Of a stretch of 64,000 nt of DNA, positions 8,489 to 18,102 are shown piece after piece (position 1 is the stretch's first letter; the number at the start of each line of letters is the position of its first letter). The position numbers were made by a program, and so were the translations under genes. The notes beneath the pieces were generated by a model, which searched no databases, was not told where the DNA came from, and saw only the letters and a program-made list of their open reading frames with translations. The stretch is from Oleispira sp036960605 (GTDB taxonomy: Bacteria; Pseudomonadota; Gammaproteobacteria; Pseudomonadales; Oceanobacteraceae): NCBI GenBank assembly GCA_036960605.1, contig JBALXI010000001.1, positions 1 through 64,000 on the forward strand, given 5' to 3'.

Positions 8489-8567
8489 TTTGTGGAACAA
8501 ATATGCGAGGCAGGGAGCCGAACTAAGGCTACAGGGAGGTATTCACGCCGTTTTGTGGAATAAATAT
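8489..8567. repeat. Pair of 16-base direct repeats in a gene-free stretch
   Basis: TTTGTGGAACAAATAT (8489-8504) recurs as TTTGTGGAATAAATAT (8552-8567), 15 of 16 bases identical with 63-base spacing, between the amidotransferase and the esterase genes. The bases between them (CAGGGAG, CAGGGAGGTATTCACG) resemble degenerate interspersed repeats common in marine gammaproteobacteria, but I cannot confirm that. The remainder of 8391-8634 shows no gene. Confidence 0.5.
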
Positions 8568-8634
8568 CCAATCATGGATCGATTTATAAAACTTGCTGAA
8601 TAGTTACAAATAAAATAAGAAAAAGGACAACGGA

Positions 8635-9570
8635 ATGTCGACACCATCAGCGCTTGAATCGGTACTGATTCATTTTAAAAATTTGACACTTGAAGTGCTT
8701 CAACGGCCTACCGATGTAGCGTACCGACGTGAACTGTTAGACCGCTATTTTGCTGTATCACCTGAAGTTATGATATCAACGATTAACCCTAAGCCTGTAA
8801 CGGTGGGCGATCGGCCGGGTTATTGGTTTGTACCCGAAGGCCATGATGGGCAACGACGTTTGCTGTATATCCACGGCGGCTCTTGGATGTCGGGTTCTGT
8901 TCATGGCTGGAGCGCTTTTGTTGCGCGTTTAGCAGAAGCCTGTGACTGTTCAATTTTGTTTATTGATTATTCCTTGATGCCGGAAGCGCCTTTTCCTGCC
9001 GGATTGAATGATTGTCTTATGGCTTATGAATGGCTAAGGGAAAATTATCCAGCCGAGAGCTCTCTACCGGAAAGACAGCAGGCCGAAAAAGTATTTATCG
9101 CAGGTGATTCAGCGGGTGGAAATTTAGCCTTAGCCTGTCTTTTGGCGATTAAGGATAAACCGTTCTCCATGCCCGATGCGGCGTTAGCTATTTCTCCCTG
9201 TACTGATTTTACCGCCAGTGGTGATTCGATGCGTACTCATCAAGAGCTTGATCCTATTATTAATGCGCTTGCCATTCCTTTTTTAGCCAAGGCTTATCTC
9301 GTTGATTCACTGGCAGACGAGACTCATCCTTTAGCCTCGCCGCTATTTGGTGATCTAGCGGGCTTGCCGCCTTTGATGTTGCAAGCGGGGGAGGCTGAAG
9401 TCTTGCTGGATGATACTTTGCGGTTTGCAGAAAAAGCCAAGCAAGCAGGTGTGGAGGTGCTGCTGGATACTTGGCCAAATATGCCGCATGTGTTTCAAGG
9501 CTTTGCCCCTTTCTTACCTCAGGCGAGTGAGGCGATAGAACGGATTGGCGCTTTCTTCAAAACGAAATAA
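8635..9570 (+). CDS. Alpha/beta hydrolase, hormone-sensitive-lipase (family IV) esterase
   Basis: The 311-residue cytosolic hydrolase has the family IV signature: oxyanion-hole motif HGGSW in LLYIHGGSWMSGS, nucleophile elbow GDSAGG (in FIAGDSAGGNLAL), and a catalytic His in NMPHVFQGF near the C-terminus. The Asp is likely in the EVLLDD region. Length is normal for the family. These enzymes hydrolyse short- to medium-chain acyl esters. It stands alone with a weak ribosome binding site (AAAAAGGACAACGGA) and ends directly against the convergent RND pump gene. Confidence 0.88.
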   Translation: MSTPSALESVLIHFKNLTLEVLQRPTDVAYRRELLDRYFAVSPEVMISTINPKPVTVGDRPGYWFVPEGHDGQRRLLYIHGGSWMSGSVHGWSAFVARLAEACDCSILFIDYSLMPEAPFPAGLNDCLMAYEWLRENYPAESSLPERQQAEKVFIAGDSAGGNLALACLLAIKDKPFSMPDAALAISPCTDFTASGDSMRTHQELDPIINALAIPFLAKAYLVDSLADETHPLASPLFGDLAGLPPLMLQAGEAEVLLDDTLRFAEKAKQAGVEVLLDTWPNMPHVFQGFAPFLPQASEAIERIGAFFKTK

Positions 9571-12500
9571 TTACTCTATTCCCACACTCTTTATTTGCTC
9601 TCTATTTTGGCTATAAAAATTAACGACGTCATCAGCAATTTTAAGCAAAACCGGGATTAATATCAGGGTAATCACCGTGGCAAATAAAATCCCGTAAGCC
9701 ATAGAGGCGGCAGCAGGTTTTAAAAATTCTGCTTGCATGGAATCTTCGCTTAATATCGGCAATAAGCCGGCAAAGGTCGTGATGGAGGTCAGAAAAATTG
9801 CCCGTAAGCGATCTGTGCAGGTTTGCAAGATGGCCTCGGTGACACTCAGTTGATGTTTAAGTTCGTTATAACGACTTACCAATAACAGCGAGTCGTTCAC
9901 CACCACGCCACTAAGCGCCATGATGCCATTTAATGACAATATGCCAATGGCTAAACCTGCAAACCAGTGCCCCCAAATCGCCCCGATAATACCAAAAGGT
10001 ATCGCCATCATGATAAGCATAGGCTGTACATAGGATTTTAATGGAATCGCCAGTAGTAGGTAAATCACCAGCAGGGCAAGCATAAATAAATTACCCATGG
10101 AACTTGTAGTTTCACTTTGCTGTTCCGCCTGACCAGCAAATTCCAGGGTTATACCGTGATAGGTGCGCTGTAAATCGGGCAGTACATTGGCTTTCAGATT
10201 GGCGACCACGTCACTGGGTGAGGTGAGGCTTTTATCCACGTTGGCACTGATAATTACAGCACTTTGTTTATTTAAACGGGTGATGCTGGTGCGTTCATAA
10301 TCCAAGGTGATACCGGCAATGCTCGACAGGGGCACCAAGGTACCGTCGTGGGTTCTTACCCGACTTTGTTCCAGAGATGCTAGGGTCTGACGATCTGATT
10401 GGGGATAGGTAACCGTCACATCCACTTCATCAAAATTACGTTGATAGCTTTGCACCTTAGAGCCCCCAAAGTTTTGTCGTGCCTGGGTCGCCAGATCGGC
10501 CGAGCTAAATCCTAAGGCACGGCCCTGGGCATTCAGGCTTAAACGAATTTTGGGCTGACCGGCACTCATGTTGTCTTCTAGGCTGCTCACCCCTGGAGTA
10601 TCTTCCAAAATGCTGCGCAGTTCGGCGCCGGCTAGGGTCAGTTGCTCAATATCGTTGCCCAACAGTTCAATCCGCAGGTCATCCGAACCCCTCCAGCGAC
10701 TGCTAAATTGCAGGCTGTTAACTGCTTCTAGTTTAGGTGTAATTCTTTCCCACACGGATTTTAAATCATTAATCGAAGCGGGGCTGTCACCCTTCATTTC
10801 TACCGTGAGTGTTCCCGTATTGTCGTCACTAATCGTGGTTTGCACATATTTAATTAACGAACCTTGATAATGAAAGGCTTGCTGCACTTCTTGATCGGCG
10901 AGGGCCAGAGTATCTTCTAGGGTAGCCATGTGAGCTTCGGCCAAACCGTAACCGGCATCATCCACGGTAGAAAAGTTACCGGTAATCACTTCACCCTCAA
11001 TTTCCGGAAAAAACACTGAACGTACTTGGCCCGTGGTGATTAAACCGGCGGATAAAATCAATAGACTGACAAAACCCAGCATCACCGCATAACGGTATTT
11101 CAGCGCAATTTTTAACAGGGGTAAATACATCTTTTGGGTAAAATGTTTTAAACCTTTGTCCGCCGAATTTTGGCTGGCTTGCAGGGCCTTGCTAAAAACA
11201 TTACCGGGCTTTTTCTTTTTGGTCGACATATGCGCCAGATGGGCAGGCAATATCAACTTGGATTCAATTAACGACAATAAAATACAGATCACCACGATGG
11301 TCGCAAACTGTGCAAAGATTTTGCCTAAATGACCATCGATCTGGGTAATCGGATAAAATGCCGCGACCGTGGTTAATACTCCAAACATGGTAGGAATCGC
11401 CACACGTTTGGTGCCTTTAATTGTATTTTCTAAGCTATCGCCGTGTTTCTGTTTGGTATCGTAAATACTTTCACCGACCACTACCGCATCGTCCACCACG
11501 ATGCCTATGGCCATAATAAAGCCGAAGGTGGTCATCTCATTAATGGTTAAGCCCATCCAGCTATCCCCCATAAAAAAGAAGGTGCCGATAAAACAAAACG
11601 GCAGGCCGGCGGTTACCCAAAAGGCGACACGAATGTTTAAAAATAATGCTAATAAAATACCGACCATCAACATACCCTGCAGGGCGTTGCTGGTCATTAG
11701 GCTTAAGCGGTCCTGAATAAAATCACTCTTATCGTACCAAGCGGTGATGCGTACATTTTCTGGCAGGTTGCCATTGCTTTGCCATTTCTCTACGACGTTA
11801 TTTGCCTGAGTAACGACATCGGTAATGTCGCTATCATCGTTCATGACCATTTGAATCGACATGGCCGGTTGACCTTGGAAGCGAGTTGCCGCACTCGAAT
11901 TGTCTTCATAAGTATCACGCACGGTGGCCACGTCACTTAATAATAACTGGCCGCCGTTGGCGCTGGTTTTTAATACGATGTTGGCGAAATCTTGATAGCG
12001 ATAAGCCTGAGCGCTAGCGTCAATCGAGAAGGTACGGTTTTCCCCACGAATTTCACCCCCGATACGGTTAGCCGATTCGGCATTAATCACCGTAGAAATA
12101 TCACTAAAGGTCAGGCCGTAGGCTTGAAGTTTAGCTTCGTCCAATTCAATGCTGATCTTGGGGTCGCGTTCACCCAAGGTCACCACTTCACTGATGGCCG
12201 ACTGACGTAATAAATCCTGTTTGAGTTCTTCTTGTAAATCTTGCAGGGTTTTGCGATCGGTATCGCCATAAATAGCAATTTGCAGGGCGTGATCCTGGCG
12301 AGTAGCTTTGCTGATCACCGGGTTGTCGGCACCGCTGGGGAAGCTGGAAATAGCATCCACCTCCGCAGTCACATCATTCAGTAGGGTTTGCAGATCGGCA
12401 GCGCTGGTTTTTTCAATTTGCACGCGGGTGCCTGAGCTGGTGGAGGTGCTGGTAATGTTTTTGATGCCGGAAACACTTTCTAGAGAATCCTCAATTTTTA

Positions 12501-12723
12501 TCGCTAGGCCTTCTTCAGCCTGCTGTGCCGATCCTGAATCATAGGAAATGGCCACGGTGATTTTGCTGGGCTCTACGCTGGGAAAAGACTCTTTACGCAG
12601 ATTGCCCATTTGCATTAGGCCCAGCGCCAAAATAAAAATCATCAGCAGGTTGGCGGCTACCGGGTTTTGTGCAAACCAGGCAATCACGCCACGTTGTTGA
12701 TTGATGTGCGGGACATTATTCAT
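9571..12723 (-). CDS. RND efflux pump, inner membrane transporter subunit
   Basis: The 1050-residue protein is a complete RND transporter: an N-terminal transmembrane helix (NPVAANLLMIFILALGLMQM), two large periplasmic loops and two groups of membrane helices. The proton-relay aspartates are seen in TM4 (AIGIVVDDAVVVGES); the matching TM10 segment is LSGVVVNDSLLLVSRY. It takes substrates from periplasm or membrane and passes them to the outer-membrane channel. It is the third gene of an operon OMF-MFP-RND, its ATG overlapping the MFP stop by four bases. Sequence features fit the HAE1/multidrug branch rather than the heavy-metal branch, but the substrate is unknown. Confidence 0.93.
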   Translation of the reverse strand: MNNVPHINQQRGVIAWFAQNPVAANLLMIFILALGLMQMGNLRKESFPSVEPSKITVAISYDSGSAQQAEEGLAIKIEDSLESVSGIKNITSTSTSSGTRVQIEKTSAADLQTLLNDVTAEVDAISSFPSGADNPVISKATRQDHALQIAIYGDTDRKTLQDLQEELKQDLLRQSAISEVVTLGERDPKISIELDEAKLQAYGLTFSDISTVINAESANRIGGEIRGENRTFSIDASAQAYRYQDFANIVLKTSANGGQLLLSDVATVRDTYEDNSSAATRFQGQPAMSIQMVMNDDSDITDVVTQANNVVEKWQSNGNLPENVRITAWYDKSDFIQDRLSLMTSNALQGMLMVGILLALFLNIRVAFWVTAGLPFCFIGTFFFMGDSWMGLTINEMTTFGFIMAIGIVVDDAVVVGESIYDTKQKHGDSLENTIKGTKRVAIPTMFGVLTTVAAFYPITQIDGHLGKIFAQFATIVVICILLSLIESKLILPAHLAHMSTKKKKPGNVFSKALQASQNSADKGLKHFTQKMYLPLLKIALKYRYAVMLGFVSLLILSAGLITTGQVRSVFFPEIEGEVITGNFSTVDDAGYGLAEAHMATLEDTLALADQEVQQAFHYQGSLIKYVQTTISDDNTGTLTVEMKGDSPASINDLKSVWERITPKLEAVNSLQFSSRWRGSDDLRIELLGNDIEQLTLAGAELRSILEDTPGVSSLEDNMSAGQPKIRLSLNAQGRALGFSSADLATQARQNFGGSKVQSYQRNFDEVDVTVTYPQSDRQTLASLEQSRVRTHDGTLVPLSSIAGITLDYERTSITRLNKQSAVIISANVDKSLTSPSDVVANLKANVLPDLQRTYHGITLEFAGQAEQQSETTSSMGNLFMLALLVIYLLLAIPLKSYVQPMLIMMAIPFGIIGAIWGHWFAGLAIGILSLNGIMALSGVVVNDSLLLVSRYNELKHQLSVTEAILQTCTDRLRAIFLTSITTFAGLLPILSEDSMQAEFLKPAAASMAYGILFATVITLILIPVLLKIADDVVNFYSQNREQIKSVGIE

Positions 12724-13952
12724 GCGCCTTGCTCCTGTTTTACTTCAACTTTTAGCTCAGGTTTATACGACGCCAACGGACGTATTATTATGCGTAAAGT
12801 ATTGAGGCCTACCGGAGCTTTAACAATAATGCCGTCCTGTTGATCAAACAGCGGGGTGGCGGCAAATTTTTGCAGCAGGTCTTGATCATCCACGTACCAG
12901 ATCTCACCTTGCTGGGACAGGGCAGACGCGGGCAAACGCAAGACATTGGCTGTGTTTTTTCCCTGAATGTCGGCTCTAACAAAGGTGCCTGGGTATAAAC
13001 CCTGCTGCAATGGATTGTCGACTGTTAAAATAAGTGCGCGTTGGCGAGTATCACTTTCGATATGTTGCTCCATGCGCAAAACCTGGCCCTGCCAATGTTG
13101 CTCAGCATTGCTGGCACTGGTTAAGGACACCGTATTGCCTAGCGAAAATTCATTGGTACCGGGTAATAATGCCCATTGGTTTTCTGCCAGTAAGACTCTG
13201 ATCTCAATGTCTTTACTGCTGTATAACGTGCCGACTTCAGAACCGACGTTTAAATAACTGCCCGGAGATACTCTACGCTCAACCACTAGCGCATCAAAAG
13301 GTGCGGTGATGTGGGTATTGTCCAAATCGTATTGTGCTTTTTTAAGCCCCGCTTTGGCTTGGGCGACATCGATTTCTGCGGCTTTTAGTTGGGGTTCATT
13401 CAGTACCAGTTGCGAGCTGGGCTCACCGCTTAAACCTGAACGATTCCACTCATTCACAGCTTGATCTCGGGTTTGCTGTTCTTCTAATAAGGTCACTTGG
13501 GCATCGGCGAGGGATTTTTGCGCGCTTAAATAGGCTTGCTGGTATTGCGTATCATTGATTTTGGCCAATAAGGTACCGGACTTAATTAACTGGCCAGTTT
13601 TAAATTGATCACCCAAGCGCGTAATACGGCCGCTGATTTCTGCCGCCATGTCCACCGCATAGCTGGCTTCGACTTCACCAAAGGCGGTGATACTGGCCTG
13701 ATAAGAGGCCGGGCTAACCGTCATCACACTAACAATGGGTGAGCTAACGGCGGTAGTCGCAGCCCCTTTACCGATAGAGCCTGCTGGCTTAGAGGGTGAA
13801 GCTATTAACATCATGGCTGCAGGAATGGTCAAAAGAGCCACTAGGGTCAGGGCTAAACGCTTTTTATTTAATTTACTGGCTTGCTGAGGCAAGGGCTGCG
13901 ACTGCATGTCAGACGGCTGAAATACGTTATTTTTAGTGTTTAATTGTGTCAT
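12720..13952 (-). CDS. RND efflux pump, periplasmic adaptor (membrane fusion protein)
   Basis: The 410-residue HlyD/AcrA-type adaptor has an N-terminal membrane anchor at about 30-50 (LALTLVALLTIPAAMMLIAS). The lipoyl/barrel-sandwich halves flank an alpha-hairpin: GEVEASYAVDMAAEISGRI, LIKSGTLLAKINDTQYQQ, and later ITAPFDALVVERRVSPGSY. It links the inner-membrane pump to the outer-membrane channel. It is one base from the preceding OMF gene and overlaps the RND gene, so all three are surely one transcript. Confidence 0.92.
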   Translation of the reverse strand: MTQLNTKNNVFQPSDMQSQPLPQQASKLNKKRLALTLVALLTIPAAMMLIASPSKPAGSIGKGAATTAVSSPIVSVMTVSPASYQASITAFGEVEASYAVDMAAEISGRITRLGDQFKTGQLIKSGTLLAKINDTQYQQAYLSAQKSLADAQVTLLEEQQTRDQAVNEWNRSGLSGEPSSQLVLNEPQLKAAEIDVAQAKAGLKKAQYDLDNTHITAPFDALVVERRVSPGSYLNVGSEVGTLYSSKDIEIRVLLAENQWALLPGTNEFSLGNTVSLTSASNAEQHWQGQVLRMEQHIESDTRQRALILTVDNPLQQGLYPGTFVRADIQGKNTANVLRLPASALSQQGEIWYVDDQDLLQKFAATPLFDQQDGIIVKAPVGLNTLRIIIRPLASYKPELKVEVKQEQGA

Positions 13953-13953
13953 G

Positions 13954-15354
13954 TTAAACTCCCAACCCCAGTGCCAGACCCAGGTCGATACGATTAGTTA
14001 ATAAATTAACGTTGATTTGAATAAGGGTGGTTTCAGCGCTAAAACGTGTTTGTTGCACATTGAGTAGGTCCAAAATATCGACCAAGCCCTGGCTGTAACG
14101 TAAGCGGTAATTTTGTTCGGCGGTTTTGGCGCTGTCCAAAGCTTGCTGCTGGTATTTTTGCTGCAGCTGTAAAGAGCTGTCGTTACCCATGGAGTTTTCA
14201 ATTTCCTGAATCGCCGTGAGCAAGGTCTCGCGGTAACTCCAATAGGCGTATTCAGCGCTAAGTGCTTGTTGATCGGCCGCGGCTTGCAATGCTCCACCTT
14301 GATACAGTGGCGCAGTCAGGTTACCCAGTAAGGACCACAGAGGGTCGCCAAACAATAAATCGCTGGCACTCAGACCTGCACTAATCGAAAAGCTCGGCAA
14401 CATGTCTTTGTAGGCGGCGCGGGTTAGCTTGTCGGCGGATTCTATATTCAGCAAGGCTGCTTTAATATCCGGTCGGTTACCGATGCTGTCTACCGGGGTT
14501 TGGGCTATCGGCGTTATCACTTGGGGTAATAACAAGGGTAATTGATCACCCAGACCGAGGGTTGTAAATTGGCTGTTTTCACCGATCAATATCGCGAGGG
14601 CACGTTTATCTTGGTTGAGGGCTTCGTCCAGCGCCGCCAAGTCGGCCAGCGTGCTGGCATAATCGCTGCGGGTACTTTCCAGATCATTAAGAGAGGTTAA
14701 GCCGGCTCGGTAACGTTCAATAATAATATCCTGGTTACTTAATAGCAGTTCGCTACGTTTCACTTCCACATTGTATTGTTGCTGGGCGGCAATCAGCTTG
14801 AGATAACGTTTGATCACGGTGGAGCTCAGGCTGGCCTGAGCGGCTCTATGTTCTTCGGCAGCCGACGCTTCATCGAGTACCGCCGACTGGGTGCGGTTGG
14901 CCAATTTTTGCCATACATCCAGCTCCCAGCTAATACTGAGGCTGGAGCTTTCGGTGGTCTGGGTGCTAGCGCTGCTTAATTCAGCTTTGCCAGTAGAAAG
15001 ACCTGCATTGACCTCAGGTAACTGATCCGCCTGCTTACTATCGATGCTGATTTGGGCAGACTTAAGGGCGATATAGGCTTGCTGTACCGTCGGGTTGTTT
15101 TTTAGCGCCGTGGCCACCAGAGTTTCTAACTCAGGAATATTGATGAGCTTAAGCAGGCTGGCGATGGAGTTTTCTTGCACCTGCTCTTGGGCTTGCTCTT
15201 GTTCTTGGGCTTGTTCTGCTTGCGGCCACTGCTGTGGCAACATGCTGCGTTGATCAGAAACCTGACGGGCTTGATCCTGCCAAAGCACTGCCTGTGTCGC
15301 ACAACCAGATAACAGGCTGCTGAGTAGTATCATTGAGGAAAATAATTTAGTCAT
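13954..15354 (-). CDS. TolC/NodT-family outer membrane efflux lipoprotein
   Basis: A 466-residue OEP-family protein with a lipobox (LLSSLLSGCATQ), so it is lipid-anchored in the manner of OprM/NodT. Two duplicated OEP halves of long helices follow, with the usual DLLNVQQTRFSAE and NRPDIKAALLNIE motifs. A Gln/Glu-rich low-complexity stretch (about residues 45-62) lies between lipobox and domain. It is the first gene of the OMF-MFP-RND operon. Its upstream region carries a paired TTCACCT repeat at 15400-15418, suggesting control by the two-component system encoded 3 kb away. Confidence 0.92.
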   Translation of the reverse strand: MTKLFSSMILLSSLLSGCATQAVLWQDQARQVSDQRSMLPQQWPQAEQAQEQEQAQEQVQENSIASLLKLINIPELETLVATALKNNPTVQQAYIALKSAQISIDSKQADQLPEVNAGLSTGKAELSSASTQTTESSSLSISWELDVWQKLANRTQSAVLDEASAAEEHRAAQASLSSTVIKRYLKLIAAQQQYNVEVKRSELLLSNQDIIIERYRAGLTSLNDLESTRSDYASTLADLAALDEALNQDKRALAILIGENSQFTTLGLGDQLPLLLPQVITPIAQTPVDSIGNRPDIKAALLNIESADKLTRAAYKDMLPSFSISAGLSASDLLFGDPLWSLLGNLTAPLYQGGALQAAADQQALSAEYAYWSYRETLLTAIQEIENSMGNDSSLQLQQKYQQQALDSAKTAEQNYRLRYSQGLVDILDLLNVQQTRFSAETTLIQINVNLLTNRIDLGLALGLGV

Positions 15355-15399
15355 AGTGCACGCTGAGCGTTTTGAATATGACGCGATTATGACGTAGGG

Positions 15400-15418
15400 A
15401 AGGTGAACGCAAGGTGAA
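15400..15418 (-). promoter_or_regulatory. 11-bp-spaced TTCACCT direct repeat upstream of the efflux operon
   Basis: On the minus strand, TTCACCT occurs twice with an 11-base period (TTTCACCTTGCGTTCACCTT), 46-64 bases before the OMF start codon. OmpR-family response regulators bind such head-to-tail half-sites one helical turn apart. The same motif precedes three other genes in this cluster, always oriented with transcription. Confidence 0.6.
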
Positions 15419-15489
15419 ATTACAGCTTTACTGCTCCTATATATCGATTAGAGCATTCCCTTTAGCTCTTTCCCTTCAACTCATTCCCT

Positions 15490-16629
15490 TTAACTCATTC
15501 CAGACAGGGGGACTAATAAATTAACCACCGTCCAATACATCCCCAAAAATGCGATCGAAACAGTCAGTGCTTGCTGATATAAAGGATTAAGTTTAATCAG
15601 TCTGAGTAAGTAAAAAAACAACAGTGCTGCCGCGAGTTGAGCCAGTTCAATTCCTAGCGTTAGTTGTATCAGCGAGCTTGCCCATACGGATAGTCCCCCC
15701 AAAGAATCACTTAATGCCTGAGCAAAACCCAGCCCGTGAATAAAACCCAGACCGCCGGTTACCAACCAAAGCTGACGAAAGCGAATTCCCGCTATTTCCA
15801 GCGCCGCCATCAATACAATGCTGCCTGTAATGCCCGCTTCCACCAGCCACCCTGGCAATGTCGGACCGAAGCCAAAAGACACCGCGGCCAGAGTCATACT
15901 GTGGGTGAGCGTAAATGCACTCAGGGGCAAGATCAAAGCCCTAAAAGAAGTTGTAGAGATCACCAGAATCAATATGAATAACAAATGATCCAGGCCTTCA
16001 GCCACATGCAAAATACCGCTTAACCAAAGTGGCGTGGTTGATTCTATTGCCATTATTTGCGCTGTTTTTGTATCGTTATTTTCTAATATTCTAAAAAAAT
16101 TTGATTGCTGGGTTAACGTTCCCGTCTGACTCGTTTGGCTGAGTAAATTGGAGACTTGTACCGCTTGTTTATCATCAATACTTGAAAATAGGTTGTAGCG
16201 AAAATCGATGCGCTGAGGCGGTTCATGCCACTGATAACGTAAAACAAGTTTTAGCTGTTCAGCGCCCTCTGAATGATCCTTTATCTTGTTGGTATGGGCC
16301 AATACAACGTCTTTAAAATAGACCTCTGCCTGCTTGCCGTTTTCATTAATAAACTGAATATCATTATTAATGCGCGTAAAGATGGCTTGTCGGTGAGCCT
16401 GCACTTCGGTGAGTGAAATCGTGCCGTCCCGATTATCGTCTAATAGATTTTGACCGCCCGCATCCTCAAATACCTTAACTGAGGGAGTGGCTACTAAGTT
16501 TATCTTTTGCCCGGCCATTTGCACACGCACGCCTAAAGCATCGATACCATGTGCATTCACCTGACTGGAAAACAGTCCACTAAAAACTAGGATCAAACAC
16601 CCCAACAACTGCCAATATTTTTTCAACAT
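15490..16629 (-). CDS. HupE/UreJ-like membrane protein with N-terminal EF-hand loop
   Basis: About 379 residues with a signal peptide (to VNAHG), a periplasmic domain (about 30-205) and about seven transmembrane helices. The HupE/UreJ_2 pattern is present: the HVAEGLDHLLFILILV helix, then LTLTHSMTLAA-type and GGLGFIHGLGFA helices with their conserved His residues. HupE/UreJ proteins are thought to carry nickel or other metal ions, but this long form with a periplasmic domain is of unknown substrate. The periplasmic domain holds a canonical EF-hand loop DDNRDGTISLTE (Asp1, Asn3, Asp5, Gly6, Ile8, Glu12), predicted to bind calcium. I chose the ATG at 16629 because AAGGTGA stands six bases before it. 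It probably follows the YHYH gene in one transcript. Confidence 0.82.
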   Translation of the reverse strand: MLKKYWQLLGCLILVFSGLFSSQVNAHGIDALGVRVQMAGQKINLVATPSVKVFEDAGGQNLLDDNRDGTISLTEVQAHRQAIFTRINNDIQFINENGKQAEVYFKDVVLAHTNKIKDHSEGAEQLKLVLRYQWHEPPQRIDFRYNLFSSIDDKQAVQVSNLLSQTSQTGTLTQQSNFFRILENNDTKTAQIMAIESTTPLWLSGILHVAEGLDHLLFILILVISTTSFRALILPLSAFTLTHSMTLAAVSFGFGPTLPGWLVEAGITGSIVLMAALEIAGIRFRQLWLVTGGLGFIHGLGFAQALSDSLGGLSVWASSLIQLTLGIELAQLAAALLFFYLLRLIKLNPLYQQALTVSIAFLGMYWTVVNLLVPLSGMS

Positions 16630-16722
16630 ACCCATTCACCTTACCTTGAATCATGGGCACCCAAGTGGATGCCCAGTCTCCTTATATCCGTCTTCTAATT
16701 TTATTACCGTCTGCTTTTTTAT

Positions 16723-17889
16723 TTAAGGTGCAGGAGGCATGCCGCCATCTGGAGCAACAAAATCGTCATCACCCGGTTTAGGTCCACCTACAGGTGGCAC
16801 AAAGTCGTCGTCACCAGGTGCTGGACCAGTAGGAACACCGGGTCCGCCAGGGTTTACGCTAAGGTAAAAAGATTCGTCGGGTGTATAGGTCAAGCAAGAA
16901 GGTACGTAAGGAAAATGGTCTGTCAGGTAATAGGCATAAGCAAACGTTTGCCCGTCGATAGTCACTGATTCTTCACGCCCATTACAGGCATCCAGATCAC
17001 CGTAACTTTCGGCGTATTCATAATCCTGAACAAATATGCCGTCGTAAGCGCCTCCTGGCCCATCTTCACCCCCCGTGCCGGCACGAGTCCCTGTTTTTAT
17101 TCTGTAGCTAGGCTCAATCACCTTGATGCCAGACTCGTCGTCAAGTGGATCGCTTTTACCATAACGGGCAAAAATCGGGTTACCGTCGGCGGCCCAACCG
17201 ATGCGTTTTATTTCAGGGGAATCTGGCACAAGTGCCTCTGGAGCACCGTGATAGTGATACAAACCTTGGGTTCTATCTCCATCTAACGGAAAAGGATGGC
17301 CCGTATTGCAATCCACACCCAGATCATAGGTCTCACCGATGTAGTCTGAAATCAGATCTGTTTGGAAAATATCGTATTGCCAGCCACTGTCCATATCATC
17401 ACGATAAAAGGTGCCTGCACCTTGATGAATATGCACGCCATCGGTAGCAACCCCCACGGTTTGTGAACCACCAGTTTGCGTTAACGTGCCATCTTGATCA
17501 GGAATCATCGGCATCTGAAATTCAAACAGATTTTCACGAACATACTCGGTATTGGCCGGAGCCATTGAATTTACATAAGGGAAGTCACCCATATTATGTC
17601 CCACAGGTACACTGTTGGTTTTTACAATACGTTTGCCAAGGCCCTCATTAATACTTTCTTCATACAAGGGGCCATTTGCCGTCAGACCTTCAGTGCCCTC
17701 ATCAATGCGAGCCTGTAGGCCAGCAGTGAGCTGCTCTGGGGTTACCGTACAGTCATACATTTGAATATGAGCATCCAGATACTTAGGTTGGTCTTGTGCA
17801 CCTTCGTTAGCTGAGTCCTCACCTCCGCAAGCTGTCAACATGATTGCCAGAGATAAACTAGCTACCGTATAGGTCTGTTTTTTTGTCAT
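16723..17889 (-). CDS. YHYH-domain lipoprotein
   Basis: The protein has a lipoprotein signal (LSLAIMLTACGG) and a YHYH domain: the GLYHYHGAPEAL motif, preceded by VDCNTGHPFPLDGDR and followed by IGWAADGNPIFARYG. The C-terminus is Gly/Pro/Asp-rich with a repeated PGDDDFV unit. YHYH proteins are secreted or outer-membrane-associated; their biochemical role is not established. The frame is open to a GTG at 17925, but the ATG at 17889 gives the compact signal peptide expected of a lipoprotein. A TTCACC direct repeat lies upstream at 17983-17999. A decayed second YHYH gene is at 23.3 kb. Confidence 0.85.
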   Translation of the reverse strand: MTKKQTYTVASLSLAIMLTACGGEDSANEGAQDQPKYLDAHIQMYDCTVTPEQLTAGLQARIDEGTEGLTANGPLYEESINEGLGKRIVKTNSVPVGHNMGDFPYVNSMAPANTEYVRENLFEFQMPMIPDQDGTLTQTGGSQTVGVATDGVHIHQGAGTFYRDDMDSGWQYDIFQTDLISDYIGETYDLGVDCNTGHPFPLDGDRTQGLYHYHGAPEALVPDSPEIKRIGWAADGNPIFARYGKSDPLDDESGIKVIEPSYRIKTGTRAGTGGEDGPGGAYDGIFVQDYEYAESYGDLDACNGREESVTIDGQTFAYAYYLTDHFPYVPSCLTYTPDESFYLSVNPGGPGVPTGPAPGDDDFVPPVGGPKPGDDDFVAPDGGMPPAP

Positions 17890-17982
17890 TGTATTCATCC
17901 AATTTTTGTTATGTTTGATTGCCACTCTTCAATACCTCGCATGAAGTCGAGATCTTGGTGGCAGCAAACATATCAAGCATTG

Positions 17983-17999
17983 GGTGAAATTAAGGTGAA
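17983..17999 (-). promoter_or_regulatory. 11-bp-spaced TTCACC direct repeat upstream of the YHYH gene
   Basis: On the minus strand, TTCACCTTAATTTCACCC gives two TTCACC half-sites with an 11-base period, in the region between the YHYH gene and the histidine kinase gene. It matches the sites at 15400, 20309 and 20866. Confidence 0.58.
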
Positions 18000-18102
18000 T
18001 GCCTGGACGTCTGATAGACTCTAGTTAAATAAATATCTTTGTAACTATTTTTAGCATCCGTTAAAAGGGGAGATTATTCCAATTGAAGTATTAAAAACAA
18101 TA

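Noticed and set aside
16636..16660. TTCACC upstream of the HupE-like gene as a fifth regulator site
   Set aside because: Only one half-site is present and it is the complement of the gene's own AAGGTGA ribosome binding site.
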